DNA of 64,000 nucleotides from assembly GCF_900142445.1 (NCBI RefSeq), contig NZ_FRAV01000020.1, positions 32,960 through 96,959 of the forward strand, read 5' to 3'. The position numbers and the translations under genes were made by a program. This document shows positions 53,688-61,771 of the stretch, one piece after another. The notes beneath the pieces are model-generated. The model had not been told where the DNA came from. It ran no database searches and worked only from the letters and a program-made list of their open reading frames with translations. The number at the start of each line of letters is the position of its first letter. Position 1 is the first letter of the stretch. Origin of the DNA: Chryseobacterium polytrichastri (GTDB lineage: Bacteria; Bacteroidota; Bacteroidia; Flavobacteriales; Weeksellaceae).

Positions 53688-54701
53688 ATGGAAGAAAAAG
53701 ATTGTTATATTTTTAAAAGCAAATTTGCATCATATATAAATAGCTTTCTAAAAGAAAAAAAGCAGAAAGGTCTTTCTGATACAAAAGTGTTAAAAGGTTT
53801 CATGTTGGAATTTGATAAATTTTTCCAAGAATACAGTATAACTGATTTAAATATTACCGAAGACATTATTTTGCAATGGAGAAATACGAGAATTAGTGAG
53901 AGTAAGCGAACTCTGTACTATAAATATACTGCGTGGGTGAATTTTTGTAGGTATTTATGTAGTATAGGAATAGAATGTTATATTCCACGAACCCCAAGAG
54001 AAGGTAGCCAAAATGATTATATACCATACATATATACTTCTCAAGAGATTGAACTAATCTTTAAAGCTGTTGATAAACTTCGGATAGATGGAAATAAAAA
54101 TACAACTACAATGTTTTTTATGCCGGCTATATGTAGATTACTTTATAGTACAGGAATGCGCATTAGCGAAGCGCTTTCTCTTAAAAACGAAGATTTGGTT
54201 TTTGATAAACGACTTATATATATAAATAGAGCTAAAAACGGACAACAAAGATTAGCTGTTATGAATGACTCTTTATTTTTAATATTAAAAGAATATAAGG
54301 AGTTCAGAAATTTTATCCCAGTCCATGACATAAACTCACCAGATAAATATTTCTTTACAACACAATTGGGGGAGAAGTGTTCTGCAGGAAGCGTTCGAGT
54401 TTGGTTTCATAAAGCTTTGTACTACGCAGATATTCCTAAACAGACTTATGTTAACCGACCAAGGATACATGATTTAAGACATACTGCTGCTGTTCATAGT
54501 TTGCAGAAATTAATAAGCTTAGGCGCGGATATACATAGTGAGATTCCTTTGATTTCAATGTTTTTAGGGCATAAAAATATAAAATCAACGGCTCATTATA
54601 TTAGATTAACAACACAAATGTTTCCAGATCTAATTAAAATTCAAAGTAAAACGGCTTTTGTTTTTCCTGATATGAAATTTATTAATACTAATGATTTATG
54701 A
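53688..54701 (+). CDS. Tyrosine recombinase, second of the trio (RitB-like)
   Basis: 337 residues, starting 10 bases after the previous stop. The N-terminal core-binding domain (~1-110) is followed by the catalytic domain: Arg in LLYSTGMRISEALSLKNEDL, the H-x-x-R box in RIHDLRHTAAVHSL, His in SMFLGHKNIKSTAHY and the Tyr in HYIRL. All catalytic residues are present. The last 4 bases overlap the third gene (ATGA), so the products are made together, consistent with a heteromeric recombination complex. Confidence 0.88.
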   Translation: MEEKDCYIFKSKFASYINSFLKEKKQKGLSDTKVLKGFMLEFDKFFQEYSITDLNITEDIILQWRNTRISESKRTLYYKYTAWVNFCRYLCSIGIECYIPRTPREGSQNDYIPYIYTSQEIELIFKAVDKLRIDGNKNTTTMFFMPAICRLLYSTGMRISEALSLKNEDLVFDKRLIYINRAKNGQQRLAVMNDSLFLILKEYKEFRNFIPVHDINSPDKYFFTTQLGEKCSAGSVRVWFHKALYYADIPKQTYVNRPRIHDLRHTAAVHSLQKLISLGADIHSEIPLISMFLGHKNIKSTAHYIRLTTQMFPDLIKIQSKTAFVFPDMKFINTNDL

Positions 54702-55714
54702 CAGATTTTGCTAAATATTTAGAAAAGTTTTTCCACAAATATTTGATTAGTGATTATGGGGCGTCAAAACATACAATTAGGGCGTATAGAGATAGCTTTT
54801 CGTTATTGTTATCTTTTATGAACAAGGTTAAATCTATAGATGCTGATAAGATTGAGCTTAAGCATATTAATAAAGATATTATATTAGATTTTTTGTCATG
54901 GCTTGAGTATGAACATAATAATAATTTAGCAACAAGAAACCAGCGCTGCGCAGCTATTCGCTCCTTTTTTAAATTCTTAATGTATGAAGAACCAACCAGG
55001 ATCGGAGAATGGCAAAATATTCGATCAATTAGATTAAAGAAAACAATCATTAAAACCGTTTCATATCTATCTCTTGATGGAATTAAATTGCTTCTTGAAC
55101 AAATTCCTAATAATAATCGTTGCTCGATGCGGGATTTAGCAATGCTAGCCTTATTGTATGATAGTGGAGCTCGTGTTCAAGAATTAATAGACTTATCTCC
55201 ATCTAATATAAGATTTGAAGAACCATATAAGATTTTACTACGGGGCAAAGGAAATAAAGAAAGATTAGTACCGTTACAGATAGAGCAGATAAGGTTTTTA
55301 AAACAATATATAATTGACTACGGGCTTGGCAAAAGAGAAAAAGAAAATACTCCATTATTTTTTAACAGAGTTGGAGAACGACTTACATCTGCGGGAGTTA
55401 CATATATCCTTAAAAAATATGCTAATGCTGCTAGATTTGTTAATCCTGAAATTATCCCCCAAGTAATTAGTCCACACACTTTAAGACATTCAAAAGCTAT
55501 GCATCTTGCTGAAGCGGGATTAAGTTTATTTTGGATAAGAGATTTTCTTGGTCACTCGAGTATACAAACTACTGATAGATATACTAGAACCAATTCAAAA
55601 CAAATGAGAAAAGCTTTAGAAGCTGTTTATGAAGATGTATTACCTCAAGTTAATAATGAAGGTTCATGGGGTAAAAATTCTGCCTTAAAAGAATTTCTTA
55701 AAGGTTTGAGTTAA
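54698..55714 (+). CDS. Tyrosine recombinase, third of the trio (RitC-like)
   Basis: 338 residues, overlapping the second recombinase by 4 bases. The XerC/D-like N-terminal domain has FLSWLEYEHNNNLATRNQRC. The catalytic residues are in LLYDSGARVQELIDLSPSNI, LLRGKGNKERLVPL, the HTLRHSKAMHLAEAG box, FLGHSSIQTT and Tyr in DRYTRT. Complete and probably active. The 15-bp inverted repeat and attR lie within ~140 bases of its stop. Confidence 0.9.
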   Translation: MTDFAKYLEKFFHKYLISDYGASKHTIRAYRDSFSLLLSFMNKVKSIDADKIELKHINKDIILDFLSWLEYEHNNNLATRNQRCAAIRSFFKFLMYEEPTRIGEWQNIRSIRLKKTIIKTVSYLSLDGIKLLLEQIPNNNRCSMRDLAMLALLYDSGARVQELIDLSPSNIRFEEPYKILLRGKGNKERLVPLQIEQIRFLKQYIIDYGLGKREKENTPLFFNRVGERLTSAGVTYILKKYANAARFVNPEIIPQVISPHTLRHSKAMHLAEAGLSLFWIRDFLGHSSIQTTDRYTRTNSKQMRKALEAVYEDVLPQVNNEGSWGKNSALKEFLKGLS

Positions 55715-55725
55715 TTTTAATAATG

Positions 55726-55801
55726 TAATCAAAAGTCTAAGTACAAAGTTAATAGCCTAACTAATTGATTTGTTAAGATTTATTTTTTAGACTTTTGATT
55801 A
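55726..55801. repeat. 15-bp perfect inverted repeat next to attR
   Basis: TAATCAAAAGTCTAA (55726-55740) and TTAGACTTTTGATTA (55787-55801) around a 46-base spacer. The ATCAAAAG unit is the same as in the att arms and left-end copies, so these are probably recombinase arm-binding sites. Confidence 0.65.
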
Positions 55802-55831
55802 TATTTAAGTTTTGATAACAGACTTTATCAA

Positions 55832-55851
55832 AAGCTTTTGATAAATTTCAT
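55832..55851. repeat. attR: right attachment site of the element
   Basis: Element half-site AAGCTTTTGATAA (55832-55844), core ATTTCA (55845-55850), then T and chromosomal GAAAACAATATT. The half-site is the exact inverse complement of the left one at 33349-33361. Further ATCAAAAG units (55810, 55827) lie just inside. Confidence 0.7.
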
Positions 55852-55864
55852 GAAAACAATATTT

Positions 55865-55872
55865 TATCTTTG
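55865..55872 (+). promoter_or_regulatory. -7 promoter box of the Kir-channel gene (TATCTTTG)
   Basis: TATCTTTG matches TAnnTTTG. A TTG at 55838-55840, inside the att repeat, is the nearest candidate -33 (24-base spacing). Because the 14-bp direct repeat restores that TTG, integration would not damage this promoter. Confidence 0.5.
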
Positions 55873-55934
55873 CTTATTGGTTTGCTTTTATGTAGGATAA
55901 GGCAAACTCAAAAAAACAAATTTGATTTAAAGAA

Positions 55935-56906
55935 ATGGCAAGAGGATTCAGAAAGAAAATTCAGCAAAAGAATACCGAGAATAGTGGTTTTGGAGATAAT
56001 GCATCCGGAAGATTCATTAATAAGGATGGTCTTCCGAATGTTCAGAGAAAAGGGATGAATGTCTTCAACAGATTCAGCTGGTATCATACGATGTTGGAGT
56101 TATCGACGTTTCGGTTTCTCTCGTATCTTGTTGTGGGGTATATTTTGATCAATATTGTTTTTGCGATAATCTATTATTTAATTGGAGTAGAACATCTTAC
56201 AGGAATTGATAAAAGCGATCCGCTAAATGAATTTATTGATGTGTTTTTCTTTAGTTCACAGACTTTTACGACGGTTGGATACGGAAGAATTGCGCCCGTA
56301 GGTTTTACAGCCAGTTTGGTAGCTACTTTTGAAGCTTTTTTAGGATTGCTTACCTTTGCCATTGCAACAGGTTTGTTTTATGGAAGATTTTCGAGACCAA
56401 GGGCTTATTTAAAGTTTTCTGATATTACAGTAATTGCTCCTTTTCAGGATGCCACGGCGTTGATGTTCAGGTTAGCACCATATAAGAATAATGCATTAAC
56501 AGATGCTGAAGTTATTTTATCAACAGCCATTGAGGTGATTGAAGAAGGGCGACCGAAGAATAAATTTTATAGACTAGACACTCAATTAAGCAAGATCAAT
56601 ACATTAGCGCTCAATTGGACAGTTGTGCATAAAATAGATGAAAATTCGCCGTTTTATGGCTTCTCTGAGGATGATTTTAAGAATACAAATATTGAAATTA
56701 TTGTTCACGTACGGGCGTTTGACGAAGTGTTTTCAAATACGGTGGTTCAGAGATCATCTTATGTTTCGAGGGAAATCGTATATGGAGCAAAATTTACCAC
56801 CATGTATTATCCAAATAAAGATAATCAGACAACGGTTTTAGATTTGGATAAAATTAATGACTATCAAAAAGTAGATCTTCCCACTTTGGGAGAAGAATCA
56901 ATATAA
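55935..56906 (+). CDS. Inward-rectifier-type (KirBac-like) potassium channel
   Basis: 323 residues. Slide helix and first transmembrane helix at ~48-80 (TFRFLSYLVVGYILINIVFA), pore helix and selectivity filter SSQTFTTVGYGRIAP (~105-118), second transmembrane helix ~122-148. A ~175-residue cytosolic beta-sandwich domain follows (FSRPRAYLKFSDITVIAPFQ onward), as in KirBac channels. It conducts K+ across the inner membrane and is gated by its cytosolic domain. It is the first chromosomal gene after the element. The next gene starts directly after its stop, so they are cotranscribed. Confidence 0.93.
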   Translation: MARGFRKKIQQKNTENSGFGDNASGRFINKDGLPNVQRKGMNVFNRFSWYHTMLELSTFRFLSYLVVGYILINIVFAIIYYLIGVEHLTGIDKSDPLNEFIDVFFFSSQTFTTVGYGRIAPVGFTASLVATFEAFLGLLTFAIATGLFYGRFSRPRAYLKFSDITVIAPFQDATALMFRLAPYKNNALTDAEVILSTAIEVIEEGRPKNKFYRLDTQLSKINTLALNWTVVHKIDENSPFYGFSEDDFKNTNIEIIVHVRAFDEVFSNTVVQRSSYVSREIVYGAKFTTMYYPNKDNQTTVLDLDKINDYQKVDLPTLGEESI

Positions 56907-57395
56907 ATGAATTTACAATTTTACAAGAAACAGGCTTTACAGAAACAGAAAGAACACAAAAAGTTTCTGGACGGATTAAAGAAAAAACCGCCCAAGAATC
57001 TTGATTATATGGTTCAGGAAACCCATGATGAAGTTTTTGAAAAAATAGATTGCTTGCAATGTGCCAACTGCTGTAAAACAACAGGACCTTTATATACTGA
57101 AAAAGATATTGAGCGCATCTCAAAACATCTTCGAATGAAACAAGCTGATTTTGAGGCTAAATTTCTAAGAGTAGATGAAGATAATGATAAAGTGTTGCAA
57201 AACCTTCCCTGCTTTTTTTTGAATGGTGATAATACGTGCTCAATTTATGATGTGCGACCGAAAGCATGCAGAGAATATCCGCATACAGATCGTAAAAAGA
57301 TTTACCAGATCAATGATTTGATGTTAAAAAATACGGTAATCTGTCCTGCAGCATTTGAATTTGTAGAAAGGATTATGAAAAATTTGGAAAAATAA
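56907..57395 (+). CDS. YkgJ-family cysteine-cluster protein
   Basis: 162 residues with the eight-Cys pattern of the YkgJ/putative metal-chelating family: DCLQCANCCKTTGPLYTEKD near residue 50, LPCFFLNGDNTCSIYDVRP near 100 and KACREYP after that, then a later Cys in NTVICPAAFEF. Probably binds Zn or Fe, role unknown. It starts immediately after the stop of the K+ channel gene, implying one transcript. Confidence 0.85.
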   Translation: MNLQFYKKQALQKQKEHKKFLDGLKKKPPKNLDYMVQETHDEVFEKIDCLQCANCCKTTGPLYTEKDIERISKHLRMKQADFEAKFLRVDEDNDKVLQNLPCFFLNGDNTCSIYDVRPKACREYPHTDRKKIYQINDLMLKNTVICPAAFEFVERIMKNLEK

Positions 57396-57514
57396 TTTAT
57401 AATCCCAATTCATCTTAAAGAGTTATAAAGTGAGTTAAATGCTTGAAAAGCAAATACTTTAATAAAATATTGAACGTTTAAAGGAGGTAGACAACTAACT
57501 TAAATAAGTACAAT

Positions 57515-57838
57515 ATGAAAAAGTCAATTTTAGCAGTAGCATTTACCTTAGTAGGAATCGTTGCTGTATCAGCTCAAACAACACCTCAAAAGCCGGCAAC
57601 TGCCAATGCTCAAACTTCAACACAAACCCAAGGTGGCGCACAATGGAGCTCCTCTGATGTAGCTAAAGAAGCTCAGGCAACAGGTACAGCCAAAGCAACC
57701 ACTACAATAGATGGTGCTACAACAACAGCTACGGAAGCGATGCCAAGCGCAACGGGAGAAGTGCGTGTAGAAGGTACAAAAGCAAAGGGTACTACAAAAG
57801 GAGCAAAAAAAGCTCAAACAAAAAATGAAAGTAAATAA
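57515..57838 (+). CDS. Small exported Ala/Thr-rich protein, 107 aa
   Basis: A signal peptide (MKKSILAVAFTLVGIVAVSAQ, residues 1-21) is followed by a low-complexity Thr/Ala/Gln/Lys-rich chain (TATTTIDGATTTATEAMPSA), ending Lys-rich. No fold or family is recognised; it may be disordered and periplasmic or envelope-associated. A strong hairpin terminator follows. Composition is unusual but the signal peptide and Ala/Thr codon use support a real gene. Confidence 0.65.
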   Translation: MKKSILAVAFTLVGIVAVSAQTTPQKPATANAQTSTQTQGGAQWSSSDVAKEAQATGTAKATTTIDGATTTATEAMPSATGEVRVEGTKAKGTTKGAKKAQTKNESK

Positions 57839-57852
57839 TAAAAAGTAAAACA

Positions 57853-57893
57853 GTAAAAAAAATCCTGGGGCATAATGTCTCAGGATTTTTTTT
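57853..57893 (+). terminator. Rho-independent terminator after the Ala/Thr-rich gene
   Basis: A-run, TCCTG arm, loop, CAGGA, then a T run (arms extend as AAAAAATCCTG / CAGGATTTTTT). Works in either direction. Confidence 0.85.
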
Positions 57894-58002
57894 ACTAAAT
57901 TTTACCAAGTTTGTAATAAAAAAAGCGTTGAATAAATCAACGCTTTCTCCTTTCACTTTTTACTTTTTTCCCATTTATAATCCCGGGAACAGGCTGTATC
58001 AA

Positions 58003-58030
58003 AAAAGGTCGGGAAATTTTCCCAACCTTT
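58003..58030 (-). terminator. Terminator of gdhA
   Basis: Arms AAAGGTCGGGAA / TTCCCAACCTTT with one mismatch. On the minus strand they are followed by TTTTTTGATAC, directly past the gdhA stop. Confidence 0.85.
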
Positions 58031-58040
58031 ATATTTTGTC

Positions 58041-59399
58041 TTATACTACTCCTTGAGCTAGCATTGCTTCTGCAACTTTCACGAAGCCGGCGATATTAGC
58101 ACCTTTTACGTAATTTACATAGCCATCTTCCTCTTTTCCGTAGTCTCTACAAGCTTTATGAATTCCGATCATAATCTCTTTTAGTCTAGCATCAACTTCT
58201 TCAGAAGTCCAGTTTAGACGGATAGAGTTTTGAGTCATTTCTAATCCTGAAGTAGCTACACCACCAGCGTTAGACGCTTTACCAGGAGAGAATAATACTT
58301 TGTTATCTAAGAAATAGTTAATAGCATCTAAAGTTGAAGGCATGTTGGCTGCTTCAGTTACACACAGACATCCGTTTTCAACTAATAATTTAGCATCATC
58401 TAAATCTAACTCGTTTTGAGTAGCAGATGGAATTGCTACATCACACTTCACACTCCAAGGACGTTTTCCAGCGTGGAATTCAGCAGAAGGATATTTTTTA
58501 GCATAATCTTCAGCTCTGTTATTTCCTGAAGATCTTAGCTCTAATAGATAATCTACTTTTTCACCGTCAATACCGTCTTTGTCATAGATGTATCCGTCCG
58601 GGCCTGAAATAGTTACTACTTTTCCTCCCAGTTCAGTTACTTTTTTAATAACACCCCAAGCTACGTTTCCGAAACCTGAAACAGTTACTGTTTTATCTTT
58701 GAAAGTTTGACCAATTGTTTTAAGCATTTGCTCAGCGAAGTAAACAACACCGTAACCAGTTGCCTCAGGACGGATCAATGAACCACCGTAAGCAAGACCT
58801 TTTCCTGTAAGAACACCAGTAAACTCATTTTTGATTTTCTTGTACTGACCGAACAAATATCCGATCTCTCTAGAACCTACACCGATGTCTCCCGCAGGAA
58901 CGTCAGTTTCAGGACCAATATGTTTACATAATTCTGTCATGAAAGCTTGGCAAAAACGCATTACTTCCATATCAGATTTTCCTTGTGGATCGAAGTCTGA
59001 ACCTCCTTTTCCTCCTCCCATTGGAAGAGTAGTCAGTGAGTTTTTGAATACCTGCTCGAAAGCTAAGAACTTAAGAACTGACAAGTTTACTGTAGGATGA
59101 AAACGGATTCCTCCTTTGTATGGTCCGATGGCAGAGTTCATCTGAATTCTGAAACCTCTGTTTACTTGGATTTCTCCTTTATCGTCAACCCATGGAACTC
59201 TGAAAATAATGATTCTTTCAGCTTCCGCCATTCTTTCTAAAAGTTTCATTCCCGTGTATTCCTTCTTTGTCAAGATAAACGGAATTACAGTCACAGCAAC
59301 TTCTTTTACAGCTTGTAAAAATTCTGGCTCGTTAGGGTTTTTTGCCTCAATTTTTGCAATAAACTCCTGAATTTTCTGGTCAATATTATATTGTTCCAT
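58041..59399 (-). CDS. gdhA: NADP-specific glutamate dehydrogenase
   Basis: 452 residues, standard length for the hexameric bacterial GDH that makes glutamate from 2-oxoglutarate and ammonia. The catalytic and substrate motifs are clear: GPYKGGIRFHPTVNLSVLKF, LPMGGGKGGSDFDPQGKSD, the active Asp region VPAGDIGVGSREIGYLFGQ, and the Rossmann fingerprint VTVSGFGNVAWGVIKKV. It is the main nitrogen-assimilation entry step. Single gene with a terminator downstream. Nothing unusual is seen. Confidence 0.97.
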   Translation of the reverse strand: MEQYNIDQKIQEFIAKIEAKNPNEPEFLQAVKEVAVTVIPFILTKKEYTGMKLLERMAEAERIIIFRVPWVDDKGEIQVNRGFRIQMNSAIGPYKGGIRFHPTVNLSVLKFLAFEQVFKNSLTTLPMGGGKGGSDFDPQGKSDMEVMRFCQAFMTELCKHIGPETDVPAGDIGVGSREIGYLFGQYKKIKNEFTGVLTGKGLAYGGSLIRPEATGYGVVYFAEQMLKTIGQTFKDKTVTVSGFGNVAWGVIKKVTELGGKVVTISGPDGYIYDKDGIDGEKVDYLLELRSSGNNRAEDYAKKYPSAEFHAGKRPWSVKCDVAIPSATQNELDLDDAKLLVENGCLCVTEAANMPSTLDAINYFLDNKVLFSPGKASNAGGVATSGLEMTQNSIRLNWTSEEVDARLKEIMIGIHKACRDYGKEEDGYVNYVKGANIAGFVKVAEAMLAQGVV

Positions 59400-59591
59400 A
59401 TAGAGTAAGGTTGAATATTATTGTCAACAAATTTAATTTTTTTTTCAAAATTCACAATACCTTATTTGATAATTGCTGAAAATTTAATAATAAGGAGGCG
59501 AAATATTATTAAATCCATAATTTACGTTTAAATATTGTTGAAAATTAAAAGTTATCTATGAAAAAATGCAATATTAAGAAATAGTTAATTC

Positions 59592-60701
59592 TCAAATTGC
59601 GGTGAATTGTCTCCCAGAATACGATTTCACTTTCCCCAAAAGTTCTAATTCTAAAATAACAGGTAAAATTTTGTGCGAAGGAAGAGATATTTTCTGCGCC
59701 AAATCATCTAAAGTTATTTGTGGATGATTAATAATTGAATTATATACTACCGTTTGATTTTCAGATAATTGAATGTTTTCTTCACTACGTGGGAATAATT
59801 CCTCAATTTTTTCAAGAGGCTTATTAAAATCTAGAGAATCGGTAAGGTCTTTAAGGGTTGAAATCGCTCTTGCTTTGTTGTGAAAAATCAGTTGATTACA
59901 TCCTTGGCTGTATTTATCTGTAATCTTTCCGGGAAGTGCAAAAACCTCTCGGTTATAGTTGTTTGCAAAAGTCGCGGTACTGATGGAACCTCCTCCAAAA
60001 GCTGTTTCTACCACTATTGTTGCAGGAGAAATTCCGGCCACAATTCTATTTCTTTGAATGAAATTTTCTCTGTCTGGCTTTCTTGAAGAATTAAATTCAG
60101 TAAACAAGGCTCCGTTATTTTCAATAATTTTTTCTGAAAGTTTTTTATTTTTAGCAGGGTAAAGCATGTGAAAACCATGAGCCAAAACGGCAGTTGTTGG
60201 GATGGAATATTGAAGAGATTGTTCGTGAACTTCCTTATCTACACCTAATGCTAAGCCGCTTATAGAAATGTATTTGTTTGATTGTGTTTCTTCGAAAAAA
60301 TCATGTATAAATTGTTTGCCATAAGGCGAAATGTTTCTTGTTCCGACAAGGCTTAATGTTTTTAAACCATCATCAAAATTTCCTTTTTGGTAGAGTATAG
60401 CAGGAGCATCGTCACATTCATTAAGTAGTCTTGGAAGCTCGTTGAGATGTCTGAGCCTTATTTGTATTGCATTGTTTTCGCAAAATTTAAGTTCACTTTC
60501 TGCAAATTCTAAATAAGTAATATTTCCAATATCGGATACTGTTTTTCTTCCAATTCCATCTGCTTTTCGGTATTCTTTTTTTGCATGTTCCCACGCTTCT
60601 TTTGCACTTCCAAATATTCGGACAAGCTTATAAAAATTAATATCACCAATAAGGTTGCATTCGCGTAAAGCGATGGAATAGAGTTGTTCTTCAGAATACA
60701 T
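59592..60701 (-). CDS. dprA: DNA-processing protein DprA
   Basis: 369 residues. HhH-like N-terminal region (~1-70), the Rossmann-like DprA core with LSLVGTRNISPYGKQF, ISGLALGVDKEVHEQSLQYS, TAVLAHGFHMLYPAKN, FIQRNRIVAGISPATIVVE and SISTATFANNYNREVFALPG, and a C-terminal winged-helix (~300-369). DprA loads RecA on incoming single-stranded DNA during natural transformation. With the YifB/ComM gene at ~14 kb it hints at competence. It lies 38 bases downstream of the rhomboid gene on the same strand. Confidence 0.95.
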   Translation of the reverse strand: MYSEEQLYSIALRECNLIGDINFYKLVRIFGSAKEAWEHAKKEYRKADGIGRKTVSDIGNITYLEFAESELKFCENNAIQIRLRHLNELPRLLNECDDAPAILYQKGNFDDGLKTLSLVGTRNISPYGKQFIHDFFEETQSNKYISISGLALGVDKEVHEQSLQYSIPTTAVLAHGFHMLYPAKNKKLSEKIIENNGALFTEFNSSRKPDRENFIQRNRIVAGISPATIVVETAFGGGSISTATFANNYNREVFALPGKITDKYSQGCNQLIFHNKARAISTLKDLTDSLDFNKPLEKIEELFPRSEENIQLSENQTVVYNSIINHPQITLDDLAQKISLPSHKILPVILELELLGKVKSYSGRQFTAI

Positions 60702-60739
60702 TTGTGTTGGTTTTATATCACAAATGTAGAAAATAAGTT

Positions 60740-61507
60740 TTATTTTTTCCTTAATTCATCCAAATGATCCCAAATATCATCTCTCTTTTTATAAGGTAGT
60801 TCTAAGAAATCATCAGGGTGATTCTCTTTATATTCCTGCCAAAGTTTATCATCTTTTTCACTGTAATAATTAGGAAATTCCCAAATATATTTCTTCTTCC
60901 TTTCTCCAATATTTTTAAATGCAAAAGCAATAATACTTCCCACAACAGCACCGGAAAGATGGGCTTGCCAAGAAATTTTACTGGGTTCTTGTAAATTATA
61001 GAAAAGCTCTTCCGGAAACATTCCCCAGATTAAACTGCCATAATAAAGAACCACCAGCAAAGAGATGGTTAAATGGGTTGTGTTCCATTTAAAAACTCCA
61101 CTGAAGAAAAGAAAAAATGCAAGAACGTAAACAACTCCACTGGCACCAATGGTACAGGTGTAAATATATTCGCCGGTAAGAATGTCTACAGGAGGTAAAA
61201 GCCAAACCAATAAGCCGGTAGCAAGCCACCCCAAAATAAAAACTTTGTTGGCTACTAATGGATAGAATTGATAGAGAAGAAACATAAGTACCGCAATAGG
61301 AATTGAATTTCCTATAATATGATCCATATTTCCATGTAAAAGAGGCGAGGTGACAATTCCCAATAAGCCTTCCGGCAATAAAGGAATGATGGCCCCAAAA
61401 CAACTGCCAAAAAAGCCCTGCGTTTGTAAAAAGTAGCCAAACCACATTGCGGCAAGCATCAGCAGTGGGTATAAGATAGCTCTTTTGGAAATTACATTTT
61501 TAAACAT
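60740..61507 (-). CDS. Rhomboid-family intramembrane serine protease
   Basis: 255 residues, six or so membrane helices. The catalytic Ser123 is in TIGASGVVY (GASG motif) and the catalytic His183 in WQAHLSGAVVG. The HG-x-M-D-H-x-x-G-N motif (LLHGNMDHIIGN) stabilises the oxyanion hole. The ~50-residue C-terminal cytosolic tail is charged. It cleaves transmembrane substrates within the inner membrane; substrate unknown. It is followed by dprA on the same strand. Confidence 0.92.
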   Translation of the reverse strand: MFKNVISKRAILYPLLMLAAMWFGYFLQTQGFFGSCFGAIIPLLPEGLLGIVTSPLLHGNMDHIIGNSIPIAVLMFLLYQFYPLVANKVFILGWLATGLLVWLLPPVDILTGEYIYTCTIGASGVVYVLAFFLFFSGVFKWNTTHLTISLLVVLYYGSLIWGMFPEELFYNLQEPSKISWQAHLSGAVVGSIIAFAFKNIGERKKKYIWEFPNYYSEKDDKLWQEYKENHPDDFLELPYKKRDDIWDHLDELRKK

Positions 61508-61744
61508 GGTGAATTTACGTCAAATCAAAAGCCAATGCTCAATTTCGGAAAATATGGCGATGATTTTTAACGGCTAATTTTATTTTAAGACAAAAGGTAA
61601 TACTTTTCTCTAAGGAAAATTTAATAAAAAAATATTTTGTCATTTATTTATTAAACATCCTTATTATTAGTGGGTTAATAAACTAAATGCATGTTTAAAT
61701 ATTCATCTGTGAGGTGAAGTTGTTCTAATGAAAAATTATATTTA

Positions 61745-61752
61745 TATTTTTG
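61745..61752 (+). promoter_or_regulatory. -7 box of the first DUF3078 gene (TATTTTTG)
   Basis: TATTTTTG within AATTATATTTATATTTTTGT, the latter repeated exactly before the second DUF3078 gene. A TTG at 61720-61722 is a candidate -33 at 22 bases. Confidence 0.6.
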
Positions 61753-61771
61753 TAGCTGTAAATAGTTAATT

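Larger units (their letters stand above)
33336..55851. mobile_element. Integrated ~22.5-kb element (integrative island) with tyrosine-recombinase trio
   Basis: Both ends carry TTGATAAATTTCAT (33336-33349 and 55838-55851). Inside the left copy follows TTATCAAAAGCTT; before the right copy stands AAGCTTTTGATAA, its exact inverse complement. The joined ends would form 13-bp arms around ATTTCA. Three tyrosine recombinase genes lie at the right end. The contents are accessory: HTH regulator, putative toxin module, foreign ECF cassette, defence-like operon, IS3. The empty site would be the short divergent gap between the truncated haemoglobin and Kir-channel genes. A diverged internal left-end copy (44989-45125) suggests a composite of two elements. 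Confidence 0.75.
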
